A DNA stretch of 64,000 nucleotides, taken from contig CAMDOT010000002.1 of the NCBI GenBank assembly GCA_945903635.1, positions 1 through 64,000 of the forward strand, read 5' to 3'. The DNA comes from Rhizobium sp. Q54. GTDB taxonomy: Bacteria; Pseudomonadota; Alphaproteobacteria; Reyranellales; Reyranellaceae. How positions within the stretch are numbered: position 1 is the first letter of the stretch; each line of letters begins with the position of its first letter. Both the position numbers and the translations under genes were made by a program. Positions 9,103 through 17,044 of the stretch are shown one piece after another. The notes beneath the pieces are model-generated. The model ran no database searches. It was not told the DNA's origin and saw only the letters and a program-made list of their open reading frames with translations.

Positions 9103-9576
9103 TCAAATCGGGAAGATCAGGCAGGTGGTTGTGCCGTGCGCCAGCAACTTGCCGGACGCGTCGACCAGCCGTCCTTCGGACGTGCCGATGCGCGAGCCGA
9201 CGTTGATGACCTTGCCTTCCGCCCGGACCGGGCCGGTCTTGTCGGTCATGGCGCGGAAGTAGTTCACCTTGATCTCGACCGTCGTGTAGCCGACGCCGGC
9301 CTTCAGCGTGGTGTGGATGCAGCAGCCCATCACCGAATCGAGCAGCGTGGCGGCGATGCCGCCGTGCACACTGCCGAGCGGATTGTAGTGATCGTAGACC
9401 GGCGTATAGGCGAACACGACGCGGCCGAACTCGATCTCGGACAAGCTCATGCCCAGCATCCGCGAGATCGGCGGCGCCGGGAAGCGGCCCTCCAGCAGAC
9501 CCTGGAACAGGGTGAGCCCGTCCATGGTGCGCGCCTGTTCCAGCGGCACCACGCCAAACCCGGCATCTGCAGTCAC
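9103..9576 (-). CDS. PaaI/YdiI-type hotdog-fold thioesterase
   Basis: This 157-residue protein is a single hotdog domain. The conserved NPLGSVHGGIAATLLDSVMG segment carries the catalytic Asp, and TVEIKVNYFRAM follows, as in phenylacetyl-CoA thioesterase PaaI and related acyl-CoA thioesterases. Start choice is the GTG at 9576, preceded by AAGGAGAG. It is transcribed divergently from a MarR regulator across 79 bp that hold a palindrome, so repression by that regulator is likely. The acyl substrate is unknown. Confidence 0.87.
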   Translation of the reverse strand: MTADAGFGVVPLEQARTMDGLTLFQGLLEGRFPAPPISRMLGMSLSEIEFGRVVFAYTPVYDHYNPLGSVHGGIAATLLDSVMGCCIHTTLKAGVGYTTVEIKVNYFRAMTDKTGPVRAEGKVINVGSRIGTSEGRLVDASGKLLAHGTTTCLIFPI

Positions 9577-9599
9577 GGCTCTCTCCTTGGTCTATTTAG

Positions 9600-9611
9600 G
9601 TGCATATACAC
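9600..9611. promoter_or_regulatory. Candidate MarR operator in divergent promoter
   Basis: GTGCATATACAC is a near-perfect palindrome (GTG-N6-CAC) in the 79-bp space between the thioesterase and MarR genes. Position and symmetry suit a MarR dimer site. No experimental consensus is known for this regulator. Confidence 0.45.
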
Positions 9612-9655
9612 TTTACGCCTTTGCCAAGGCAAGCGATGGCGATAGTCTTGGCAGC

Positions 9656-10102
9656 ATGTCCGGCACCGCCCCGAGCCGCCTGTCGCCCGCCGAGTGCACC
9701 TGCTTTCGCGTGCGCGGTGCGGCCCGGCGCGTCACCCAGATTTACAGCCGGCACCTGGCGCCGACCGGCCTGAAAATATCGCAATTCTCGCTGCTGGGCT
9801 TCGTCGCGGCGCGCGGGCCGGTAAGCATCACCGAATTGTCGGAAATGCTCAGCACCGACCGCACGACGCTGACCCGCAACCTGCGGCCGCTTCTGTCGTC
9901 GGGCACCATCGAGCGCACCGCCGCCGGCGACCGCCGCCGACATGAGCTGGTCGCCACGGCAGCCGGCCGGGCCCTGTTCAAGCGCGCCCTGCCGCTGTGG
10001 GCCGCTGCCGAGCAGGAGGTGCGCACGGCCATGGGGGCCAAGCTCACCGCCGACCTGCACGGCGCCCTCGACCGGTCGATGGAAAAACTCGCCGCGCTCT
10101 AG
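9656..10102 (+). CDS. MarR family transcriptional regulator
   Basis: This 148-residue winged-helix regulator has a MarR domain with ISQFSLLGFVAARGP, the recognition-helix region ELSEMLSTDRTTLTRNLRPL and the wing GDRRRHELVATAAG. The start is the ATG at 9656, because earlier in-frame codons would cover the divergent promoter. It probably controls the divergently transcribed thioesterase and itself. Its 3' end overlaps the 3' end of tenA by 4 bp. Confidence 0.87.
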   Translation: MSGTAPSRLSPAECTCFRVRGAARRVTQIYSRHLAPTGLKISQFSLLGFVAARGPVSITELSEMLSTDRTTLTRNLRPLLSSGTIERTAAGDRRRHELVATAAGRALFKRALPLWAAAEQEVRTAMGAKLTADLHGALDRSMEKLAAL

Positions 10103-10710
10103 AGATTGGCGTCGAAGAAGCCGTATTCGAGGTCCATGGCGCTTGCATAGTTGGCGCGCACCTCGTTGCTGTTCGTGGCGTGCCTGTCGAGCAGCGCTTC
10201 CAGTCGCGCCGCCAGCGCCTCGAAGCCGGGATCGGCATAGGCCGTCACCCATTCGGCGTAGAGCGGCGCCACGCGGCCGGCCGACAGCGTGCGCCCGAGG
10301 AACGCGTAGAGCCGCATGCAGGGCGTCATGGCGGCGATCGTGGCGCCAAGATCGCTGCGCCGCGCGATTGTTAGCAGGAAATCGACATAGGCCTGGGTCG
10401 CCGCGAGCGGCACAACCCCAGTCAGATCGACCTGCCAGCGCTCGGCATAGCTCTTGTGCAGCTCAAGCTCGTCGCGGACGCCCGCGATCAGGTCGGCGAA
10501 ATCGTTGAGATCCGCGCGCGTCGTGCTGTTGGCGAGACAGAAGGCGTAAGCCCGCGCAAATGCTTCGAGGAAATAGGCATCCTGCGCCACGTAACTCTTG
10601 AAGCAGTCGACCGGCAGCGAGCCGTCGCCCAGCCCGCGCACGAAGCCGTGCGCCAGGATGCGCTCGGCTTCATGGATATTGTCCTGCCAGAGTGTCGCCG
10701 CGAGCGACAC
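10099..10710 (-). CDS. tenA: TenA family protein (thiaminase II / aminopyrimidine aminohydrolase)
   Basis: TenA proteins salvage thiamine by hydrolysing aminopyrimidine breakdown products. The 203-residue all-helical protein has the N-terminal FVRGLGDGSLP, the YVAQDAYFLEAFARAYA helix with the active-site Asp, and PCMRLYAFLG followed by Y(A/S)EW-like YAEWVTAYADPGF. The start is the GTG at 10710, with a GAGGG ribosome-binding site that overlaps the metZ stop. Only 6 bp separate it from metZ, so it should be co-transcribed from the riboswitch-controlled metZ promoter. That link between methionine and thiamine salvage is unusual. Confidence 0.87.
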   Translation of the reverse strand: MSLAATLWQDNIHEAERILAHGFVRGLGDGSLPVDCFKSYVAQDAYFLEAFARAYAFCLANSTTRADLNDFADLIAGVRDELELHKSYAERWQVDLTGVVPLAATQAYVDFLLTIARRSDLGATIAAMTPCMRLYAFLGRTLSAGRVAPLYAEWVTAYADPGFEALAARLEALLDRHATNSNEVRANYASAMDLEYGFFDANL

Positions 10711-10716
10711 TGGCCC

Positions 10717-11928
10717 TCAGCCGCCCAGCGCCTGCACCAGGTCGGCGATGACATCGTCAGCGTCTTCCAGGCCGACCGAGAGCCGGACCGTGCCGTCGTT
10801 GATGCCGAGCCTGGCGCGCTCCTCGGCGCCGATGCGCATGTGCGTCGTGGTCGCCGGATGGGTGACCATGCTCTTGGCATCGCCGAGGTTGTTCGCGATG
10901 TCGACGAGCTGCAGGCGGTTCAGCGTCTCGAATGCCGCCCACTTGCCGGCCTTGAGGTCGAAGGTGACGACGCCGCCGAAGTTCGACATCTGCTTGGCCG
11001 CGAGCTTGTGCTGCGGATGGTCGCTGCGCCCGGGATAGAGCACGCGTGAGATGGCGGGGTGGCCGGCCAGCGCATCGGCGACGCGCGCCGCATTGGCACA
11101 ATGGCGATCGACGCGAAGACCGAGCGTCTCCAAGCCCTTTACCAGCACCCAGGCATTGAACGGGCTGAGCGATGGGCCGGTGTTGCGGATGATCGGCTGC
11201 AGCTTTTCCAGGATGAACTCCTTGGAGCCCAGCACCGCGCCCCCCAGGGTGCGGCCCTGGCCGTCGATGTATTTGGTCGCGGAATGGACCACGATATCGG
11301 CGCCCCACTCGAGCGGCCGCTGCAGCATCGGTGTCGCAAAGGCATTGTCGAGCACGACCTTGGCGCCGGCCTTGTGGGCGAGATCGCACACCGCCTTGAT
11401 GTCGACGATGTCGAGCATCGGGTTGCTGGGCGATTCGAACAGCACCGCCTGCGTCGGCTTCGACAGCGCCTTCTCCCAGGCAGCGAGATCGCCGCCGTCG
11501 ACGAACTCGCCCTGGATGCCGTACTTCGGCAGCAACTCGGCCACGATGTAATGGCAGGAGCCGAAGAGCTGGCGCGCCGCCACGATGCGGTCGCCTGACT
11601 TGAGCAGGGCGAGCAGGGAGAAGAACACCGCCGACATGCCGGTCGAGGTGGCGCGACAGGCCTCCGCGCCTTCGAGCGCGGCGAGGCGGTTCTCGAACAT
11701 GCTGACGGTGGGATTGCCGAAGCGCGAATACTGGTAGTGGTTGCCTTCGCCCCTGAAGGTGGCCTCGGCCTCCTCGGCGCTCGCATAGACGTAGCCCGAC
11801 GTCAGGAACAACGCCTCCGAGGTTTCGTCGAAGTTGCTGCGCTGCTGGCCGGCGCGTACGGCCCGCGTCTGCGGCCGCCAGCTCTTGATGTCCGCCTGCG
11901 TCTTCTTCCTCGGGATCGATCCGTCCAT
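10717..11928 (-). CDS. metZ: O-succinylhomoserine sulfhydrylase
   Basis: MetZ uses O-succinylhomoserine and sulfide to make homocysteine for methionine synthesis. The 403-residue PLP enzyme has YSRFGNPT, the SGMSAV-like TGMSAVFFSLLAL, the PLP Asp in VVLDNAFATP and the Schiff-base Lys in HSATKYIDGQGR. The start lies behind GAGGAGAG. Upstream are a SAM-II riboswitch and an intrinsic terminator, the usual arrangement for metZ or metX genes in alphaproteobacteria. tenA follows 6 bp downstream. Confidence 0.92.
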   Translation of the reverse strand: MDGSIPRKKTQADIKSWRPQTRAVRAGQQRSNFDETSEALFLTSGYVYASAEEAEATFRGEGNHYQYSRFGNPTVSMFENRLAALEGAEACRATSTGMSAVFFSLLALLKSGDRIVAARQLFGSCHYIVAELLPKYGIQGEFVDGGDLAAWEKALSKPTQAVLFESPSNPMLDIVDIKAVCDLAHKAGAKVVLDNAFATPMLQRPLEWGADIVVHSATKYIDGQGRTLGGAVLGSKEFILEKLQPIIRNTGPSLSPFNAWVLVKGLETLGLRVDRHCANAARVADALAGHPAISRVLYPGRSDHPQHKLAAKQMSNFGGVVTFDLKAGKWAAFETLNRLQLVDIANNLGDAKSMVTHPATTTHMRIGAEERARLGINDGTVRLSVGLEDADDVIADLVQALGG

Positions 11929-11978
11929 CTCACTCTCCTCGCGTCCGCGCCCTCCCCTCGAGGATAAGCGCGCAACGA

Positions 11979-12011
11979 AAAAGCCCCCGACCTGGAAAGT
12001 CGGGGGCTTTT
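11979..12011 (-). terminator. Intrinsic terminator in the metZ leader
   Basis: A 13-bp stem (AAAAGCCCCCGAC with GTCGGGGGCTTTT) closes a 7-nt loop and is followed on the minus strand by a T-tract. It lies between the SAM-II aptamer and the metZ start. It probably acts as the expression platform or attenuator; no competing antiterminator was worked out here. Confidence 0.85.
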
Positions 12012-12020
12012 GCGAGCACC

Positions 12021-12080
12021 TCCGACCTTTTAGCGATGTTTAACGTGGTCGCAAGCCGGTCGGCTCAAATCTCCACGGAC
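12021..12080 (-). ncRNA. SAM-II riboswitch (metA/metZ type)
   Basis: Read on the minus strand, the leader has P1 arms CGTGG (12077-12073) and CCACG (12048-12044). Between them lies a GATTTGAGCC...GGCTTGC segment. After P1 come GTTAAAC and GCTAAAAGG (12034-12026), which form the pseudoknot and SAM pocket in this class. The pattern matches the compact SAM-II pseudoknot known from alphaproteobacteria. It sits directly upstream of a terminator and metZ, as expected for feedback control by S-adenosylmethionine. Confidence 0.9.
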
Positions 12081-12084
12081 CCCC

Positions 12085-12113
12085 TCTATATAGGCGAAGC
12101 CCGCCTTCTGCAA
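12085..12113 (-). promoter_or_regulatory. Predicted metZ promoter
   Basis: On the minus strand, TTGCAG (12113-12108) is followed by a 17-bp spacer and TATAGA (12090-12085). The predicted start falls just before the SAM-II aptamer. The -35 region reaches to within 6 bp of the end of the neighbouring upstream gene. Confidence 0.6.
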
Positions 12114-12118
12114 GCCCA

Positions 12119-13087
12119 TCAATCGGGCTTCACATCAGCGGCCTTTGCCACCTCGGTCCACTTCTTCAGCTCCGCTGCGGTGTGGGCCGCCAGCTCGGCC
12201 GGAGTCGAGGGTGCCAGCTCGTAGCCGAGTTCCGAGATCTTCCGCGCGTTCTCCGGATCTTTCAGCGACTTCAGCAGCTCGGCATTCAGCCGGTTCACGA
12301 TGGCGGGCGCAGTGCCTGCCGGCGCATAGAGCCCCGCCCAGGTATAGGCCTCGACGCCCGTGATGCCCTGCTCCGCGAGGGTCTTGAGATCAGGCAGCGC
12401 CGGCGAGCGCTTGGCCATGGCGAGGCCGAGCGCATGCAGCTTGCCCGCCTTGATCTGGCCCATCGTCGGCGGCAGCGCGTCGAACACCACGTCGATCTCG
12501 CCGGCCAGCAGCGCCTGCAGCGCCGGTGCCGAGCCACGATAGGGGATGTGCTGCATCTTGAGTCCGGTCCTGAGCTTGAAGAGCTCGGCCGTGAGATGGA
12601 GGATCGAACCGTTGCCCGACGAGCCGTAGTTGAAGTCGGGCTTGCTCTTGATGAGCTCGACCAGGCCCGCCATGTCCTGCGCCGGCGATTCGGCGCGCAC
12701 CACGACCACCATCGGCACGACAGCGGCAAGGCCGATGGCGGCGAAGCTGGTCGGGTCGTACTTCAGCGACGGATTGACCGCCGGCACGATCGACATGGTC
12801 GAGACCGTGCCCATCAGCAGCGTGTAGCCGTCGGGTGTCGCCTGGGCGAGAAGCTGTCCCGCCAGTCCGCCGCCGGCACCCGGCTTGTTGTCGACGACGA
12901 ACGACTGACTGAGCGCCTCGGCCATCCGGGGCGTGACGATACGGGAAATGATATCCGGCACGCCGCCGGGTGCGAACGGGATGAGGACTTTTATCGGCTG
13001 GCCCTTCGGCCATTCGGTTTGCGCAAAGGCCTTTGATGCAAGCGCAACAACGGGCACCGCAAAAGCGGCGCGACGCGTGATGTTCAT
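12119..13087 (-). CDS. Bug/TctC-type tripartite tricarboxylate transporter receptor
   Basis: This is a periplasmic solute-binding protein of 322 residues with an N-terminal signal peptide ending near AFA-Q. Family signatures are IKVLIPFAPGG, VVDNKPGAGG and DGYTLLMG in the N-terminal lobe and HIPYRGSAPALQALLAGEID at the hinge. Such receptors bind carboxylates. No TctA/TctB membrane components are nearby. It lies 8 bp downstream of a ThDP-dependent enzyme and may be co-transcribed with it. The ligand is unknown. Confidence 0.88.
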   Translation of the reverse strand: MNITRRAAFAVPVVALASKAFAQTEWPKGQPIKVLIPFAPGGVPDIISRIVTPRMAEALSQSFVVDNKPGAGGGLAGQLLAQATPDGYTLLMGTVSTMSIVPAVNPSLKYDPTSFAAIGLAAVVPMVVVVRAESPAQDMAGLVELIKSKPDFNYGSSGNGSILHLTAELFKLRTGLKMQHIPYRGSAPALQALLAGEIDVVFDALPPTMGQIKAGKLHALGLAMAKRSPALPDLKTLAEQGITGVEAYTWAGLYAPAGTAPAIVNRLNAELLKSLKDPENARKISELGYELAPSTPAELAAHTAAELKKWTEVAKAADVKPD

Positions 13088-13095
13088 GGCGGTCC

Positions 13096-14784
13096 TCAGT
13101 GCTTCTGCTTGGCCAACGACTGCTCACGCAGCTTGGTGAGGGTAATACGCGAGGTGATTGCCTCGGCGTCGGTCTTGATGTGGATGATCGACGGCTTGCC
13201 GACCGCGACGCAACGTTCGAATGCGGCGGCGAAATCCTCGGTCTTCTCGACAGTCTCGCCGTGACCGCCGAAGGCGCGAGCATAGGCGGCGAAGTCGGGG
13301 TTCTTGAGTTCGGTGCCGTGAACGCGGGTCGGATAGTCGCGCTCCTGGTGCATGCGGATGGTGCCGTACATGCCGTTGTCGACGACGATGAACACGATGT
13401 GGGCGCCGTGCTGAACCGCCGTCGAGAACTCCTGGCCGTTCATCAGGAAGCAGCCGTCGCCCGAGAAGGACACGACCATGCGGCCGGGCGCTGCGATCTT
13501 GGCTGCCACCGCCGACGGCACACCGTAACCCATCGAGCCGTTGGTCGGCGCAAGCTGGGTGCGGAAGCCGCGATACTGGAAGAAGCGATGGACGAAGCCT
13601 GCATAGTTGCCGGCGCCGTTGGTGACGATCACGTCATCGGGCAGGCGCGTGTTCAGCCAACCGACGATGGCGGCGAGATCCGCCGAGCCCGGCTGCGGCA
13701 CCGGCTCGATGTTCTTCAGGTAATCGGCACGCGCCACCGCGACCTTGTCCTTCCACGCCGAGGCATCGACCGGCTTCATCGCCTTGGCCGACGCCGCGAA
13801 CTGGGCCATGCCGCTGTTGATCGGCAGCGTCGCCTGGTAGACGCGGCCGAGTTCCTCGGCGCTGGCGTGGACATGCACCATCTTCTGCGCCGGCACCGGC
13901 AGGTCGAACATGGTGTAGCCGCCGGTCGTTGCCTCACCCAGCCGAGGGCCGACGGCGATGATGAGGTCGCTTTCCTTGATGCGCTTGCCGAGCGGCGGAT
14001 TGACGCCCAACCCGAGATCGCCCACGAAGTTGGCGTGGCGGTTGTCGATCAGGTCCTGGTTGCGGAAGGCCGTGGTGACCGGCAGATGGTTGGCCTCGGC
14101 AAAGGCCTTCATGTCGGCGCAGGCCTCGGCATTCCAGCCGCCGCCGCCCAGAATGAGAAGCGGCTGCTTGGATGCCGCGAGAAGCTCCCGCAGCGTCGCC
14201 ATGTCGGCCGTCGAAGGCGCACCGCGCGCGATCCGGTAGGGACCGGCATCCGCCACCTCGACTTCGTCGGTCAGCATGTCCTCCGGCAAGACCACCACGA
14301 CCGGACCCGGCCGGCCGTTGAGCGCGGTGTGAAAGGCCTGGCTTATAAGCTCGGGGATACGGCGGGCGTCCTCGATCTGGGTCACCCACTTGGCCATCTC
14401 GCCGTACATGCGGCGGTAGTCGATCTCCTGGAAGGCCTCGCGGTCGGTGGTCTCGCGCGCCACCTGGCCGACCAGCAGGATCATGGGCGTCGAATCCTGG
14501 AAGCCGGTATGCATTCCGACCGCAGCATTGGTGGCACCGGGGCCGCGGGTCACGAAGCAGATGCCGGGCTTGCCGGTCAGCTTGCCGTAGGCCTCGGCCA
14601 TGTAGGACGCGCCGCCTTCCTGGCGGCAGATCACGTAGCGGATGGAATTCCTCTGGGCGTAGAGCGCGTCGAGGGCAGCCAGATAGCTCTCGCCGGGGAC
14701 GCCGAAGATCGTTTCGGTTCCGTGAATGCGCAATTGGTCGATCAGAACCTGCGCGCCACTGCGGCGCGGATGGGCGGTCGCCAT
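13096..14784 (-). CDS. Thiamine pyrophosphate-dependent enzyme, acetolactate-synthase-like
   Basis: This 562-residue protein has the three-domain ThDP fold: an N-terminal PYR domain with the conserved Glu region CRQEGGASYMAEAYG, a central FAD/DHAP-synthase-like domain and a C-terminal PP domain with the diphosphate motif GDGCFLMNGQE. It resembles acetolactate synthase large subunits and related decarboxylases, but no small subunit is present. The next genes downstream are a Bug receptor, and upstream a NIPSNAP protein. The substrate cannot be named; a catabolic role is inferred from its neighbours. Confidence 0.82.
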   Translation of the reverse strand: MATAHPRRSGAQVLIDQLRIHGTETIFGVPGESYLAALDALYAQRNSIRYVICRQEGGASYMAEAYGKLTGKPGICFVTRGPGATNAAVGMHTGFQDSTPMILLVGQVARETTDREAFQEIDYRRMYGEMAKWVTQIEDARRIPELISQAFHTALNGRPGPVVVVLPEDMLTDEVEVADAGPYRIARGAPSTADMATLRELLAASKQPLLILGGGGWNAEACADMKAFAEANHLPVTTAFRNQDLIDNRHANFVGDLGLGVNPPLGKRIKESDLIIAVGPRLGEATTGGYTMFDLPVPAQKMVHVHASAEELGRVYQATLPINSGMAQFAASAKAMKPVDASAWKDKVAVARADYLKNIEPVPQPGSADLAAIVGWLNTRLPDDVIVTNGAGNYAGFVHRFFQYRGFRTQLAPTNGSMGYGVPSAVAAKIAAPGRMVVSFSGDGCFLMNGQEFSTAVQHGAHIVFIVVDNGMYGTIRMHQERDYPTRVHGTELKNPDFAAYARAFGGHGETVEKTEDFAAAFERCVAVGKPSIIHIKTDAEAITSRITLTKLREQSLAKQKH

Positions 14785-14794
14785 GATTTTTCCC

Positions 14795-15109
14795 TTACTT
14801 CGTGGGTGAGAAGCTGGTCGGCACCAATATCTTGTTATTCATGTGCTTCATGAATTCTCGGCTCTTCTGCAAATAGGCTTGCCATGCAGGGTCCGCTGCC
14901 ATGGCGGCGCGGCGCTTGGTGCGATCGGCCAGATCTTCGTAGCCCCAGATATGCACGATCTCGTTCACATTGCCGACCTCAGTGGTGAAATATCCGACAA
15001 GATTGCCGAGATGTTTCATCTGCACCGGCAGACCTTCCTTTTCGTAGAGCGCGAGGAAGTCGCGCAATCTGCCCGGCTGCAATTCGTAGGTTCGATGGTC
15101 GACAATCAT
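14795..15109 (-). CDS. NIPSNAP family protein
   Basis: This 104-residue alpha/beta ferredoxin-like (dimeric alpha-beta barrel) protein starts with IVDHRTYELQPGRL and contains LVGYFTTEVGNVNEIVHIWGYEDL, the NIPSNAP signature. The start at 15109 is set by a strong GGAGGAACG ribosome-binding site. It lies 10 bp upstream of the ThDP enzyme and is probably co-transcribed with it. The function of bacterial NIPSNAP proteins is not established. Confidence 0.87.
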   Translation of the reverse strand: MIVDHRTYELQPGRLRDFLALYEKEGLPVQMKHLGNLVGYFTTEVGNVNEIVHIWGYEDLADRTKRRAAMAADPAWQAYLQKSREFMKHMNNKILVPTSFSPTK

Positions 15110-15410
15110 GACGTTCCTCCAATTTCCGCGGCGATTGTGTGGCCTGCTCGATACGATCTCAACCCTCACCGCCGTCACCTTGCCCGCAAGCGGTAGACTC
15201 AGACGGTGAATCAGCGCATAAGTGCGGCATTGCGACACTGGCCGACGAGCATCATCACGAGTCTCGGTACAGTCGCGGAGCGCGATACCGGCAACGTCTT
15301 CCCGTGAGATTCTTGGTCACCCGTCAACGGTCAACGAAACGCTTGGACACAGCGGTCCAGCAAGCGGGCGCCGGACTCCGCTCGATCCTTCCTCCAGCAC
15401 AGAGCTTTGA
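15110..15410. other. Intergenic region upstream of the RNA-binding protein gene
   Basis: This 301-bp gap separates the NIPSNAP gene (minus strand) from the RRM gene (plus strand) and should hold both promoters. The only repeat noticed is GTCAACG twice in tandem at 15323-15336. No open frame with a ribosome-binding site or strong terminator was seen. The RRM gene has only a weak Shine-Dalgarno sequence, so its long leader may carry post-transcriptional control. Confidence 0.4.
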
Positions 15411-16121
15411 ATGAGTCGCAAATTGTTTGTGGGCAATCTGCCCTACTCGGTCACGTCCGAGCGTCTGGGCGAAGCGTTCTCCCAATTCGGGACCGTGAGC
15501 TCATCGAAAGTGATCGCGGATCGCGAGACCGGCCGCAGCCGCGGCTTCGCGTTCCTCGAAATGGAAACTGACGATCAGGGCGCCGCGGCCATGCAGGCCA
15601 TGAACGGCGCACTGCTCGATGGCCGCTCGATCGCGGTCCGTGAAGCCGTCGAACGCCAGCCCGGTGGTGGCGGTGGTGGATTTGGCGGCGGCGGTGGCCG
15701 TGACGGTGGTGGTGGTGGTGGCGGTCGCGATGGCGGCGGCTTCCGTCCGCGCGGTCCGCGTCCGCCCTACGGCGGCGGCGGTGGCGGCCGTGAAGGCGGC
15801 GGTGGCGGCGGCGGTTACAGCGGCGGCGGCGGTGGCGGTGGCTATCGCGGCGGCGGTGGTGGCGGCGGATATGGTGGTGGCGGCGGCGGTGCCGGCGGCG
15901 GCGGCGGCGGTGGTTACCGCGGCGCACCGTCCGGCCCGAGCGACGGCGGCCCGATGCGCGACCGGCGCGCCGATTTCTCCGGTGCCCCGCCTTCCGGCGG
16001 GTTTGAGCCTCCGAGCGGTGAAGTCGCCAAGCCGGTACGGCGGCGCGATGCCCCCGGCCCGGACAAGCGCCGCGAACGTGATTACGAACCGCGCAAGCGC
16101 GGGTTCGACGACGATCAATAG
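15411..16121 (+). CDS. RRM-domain RNA-binding protein with glycine-rich tail
   Basis: This 236-residue protein begins with one RRM domain (residues 1-80): RNP2 is KLFVGNLPYS and RNP1 is RSRGFAFLEM. A low-complexity Gly/Arg region follows (about 85-175) with many RGG and GGGGY units. A charged tail follows, containing PVRRRDAPGPDKRRERDY. Such single-RRM proteins are often cold- or stress-induced in cyanobacteria and proteobacteria and bind RNA in the cytoplasm. The GGC-repeat coding stretch is prone to length change. A strong terminator follows. Confidence 0.9.
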   Translation: MSRKLFVGNLPYSVTSERLGEAFSQFGTVSSSKVIADRETGRSRGFAFLEMETDDQGAAAMQAMNGALLDGRSIAVREAVERQPGGGGGGFGGGGGRDGGGGGGGRDGGGFRPRGPRPPYGGGGGGREGGGGGGGYSGGGGGGGYRGGGGGGGYGGGGGGAGGGGGGGYRGAPSGPSDGGPMRDRRADFSGAPPSGGFEPPSGEVAKPVRRRDAPGPDKRRERDYEPRKRGFDDDQ

Positions 16122-16144
16122 ACCGCTCACAGCAGGTCGAATGC

Positions 16145-16177
16145 AACGCCGGAGGTCTTTTCCTCCGGCGTTTTTCT
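16145..16177 (+). terminator. Intrinsic terminator after the RRM gene
   Basis: Perfect 11-bp arms, AACGCCGGAGG and CCTCCGGCGTT, flank TCTTTT and are followed by a TTTTT-C-TTT tract. It lies 24 bp after the stop codon. Confidence 0.92.
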
Positions 16178-16242
16178 TTGCCCTCGTCCATCCGGTGCTA
16201 TGCTCGACGCCATCGGTGAGAGGCTGGCGGCAGGAGGTGGGC

Positions 16243-16971
16243 ATGAAGCGACGGTCGGCGCTTGTGGGCTCCTTGGCGGCGATGGTTGCGGCGGCGACGG
16301 CTGCCAAAGCCGACACGCCCGTCGATCTTCAACTCGTGCTCGCGGTCGACGTGTCGCGCTCGATCGACGAGGTCGAAGCCGAGCTCCAGCGACGGGGCTA
16401 CATCGAGGCGCTCACCAACGACCGCGTGATCGACGCCATCCTGTCGGGTGAACACAGGCGCATCGCGATTTGCTACACCGAATGGGCCGGCACGCACTAT
16501 CAGATCGTGGTGATCGACTGGACGATGCTCGACAGCCCCACCGCCGCGCGCCGCTTCGCCGAAAAGCTCGCCGAGGCACCGCGCGAGTCGCAGAGCTGGA
16601 CGGCCGTCGGCGCCGCCCTTGCCCATGCCGGCCAGCGTTTTGAGAATTCAGGCTTCGCCCCCAAGCGCCGCGTCATCGATGTGTCCGGCGACGGCCGCAC
16701 CAACGACGGGCCACCCGCTGAGATCGTGCGCGACAAGCTGGTCGCGCAGGGCATCGTGATCAACGGCCTGCCGGTGATGATGAACCGCACCAATTTCGGC
16801 CGCCCACCCGATCTCATGCTCGACAAATACTACGAGGAGAACGTCATCGGCGGGCCCGGCTCCTTCATGGTCGTGGCCGACAACTTCGATCATTTCAGCC
16901 GCGCCGTACGGACCAAGCTGGTCCGCGAGATCTCTGACGCCGGCAGCCCGCGCCACTCTTCGCCGGCCTGA
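16243..16971 (+). CDS. DUF1194 (von Willebrand factor A-like) secreted protein
   Basis: This 242-residue protein has a signal peptide ending near AKA-D and then a VWA-like DUF1194 domain. The MIDAS-like start is LAVDVSRSID, and VIDVSGDGRTNDG provides the later Asp/Thr elements. DUF1194 proteins are exported and their partner is unknown. The ATG at 16243 follows AGGAGGTGG, which decides the start. It is followed by an aldolase-type gene after 73 bp. Confidence 0.85.
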   Translation: MKRRSALVGSLAAMVAAATAAKADTPVDLQLVLAVDVSRSIDEVEAELQRRGYIEALTNDRVIDAILSGEHRRIAICYTEWAGTHYQIVVIDWTMLDSPTAARRFAEKLAEAPRESQSWTAVGAALAHAGQRFENSGFAPKRRVIDVSGDGRTNDGPPAEIVRDKLVAQGIVINGLPVMMNRTNFGRPPDLMLDKYYEENVIGGPGSFMVVADNFDHFSRAVRTKLVREISDAGSPRHSSPA

Positions 16972-17044
16972 ATTTTCCTTGGCCGAAAGGGCCCTAGGCC
17001 GCATCATCCGCGCTGCAACGGATTTTGCGAACGGAGTCTCTTCG

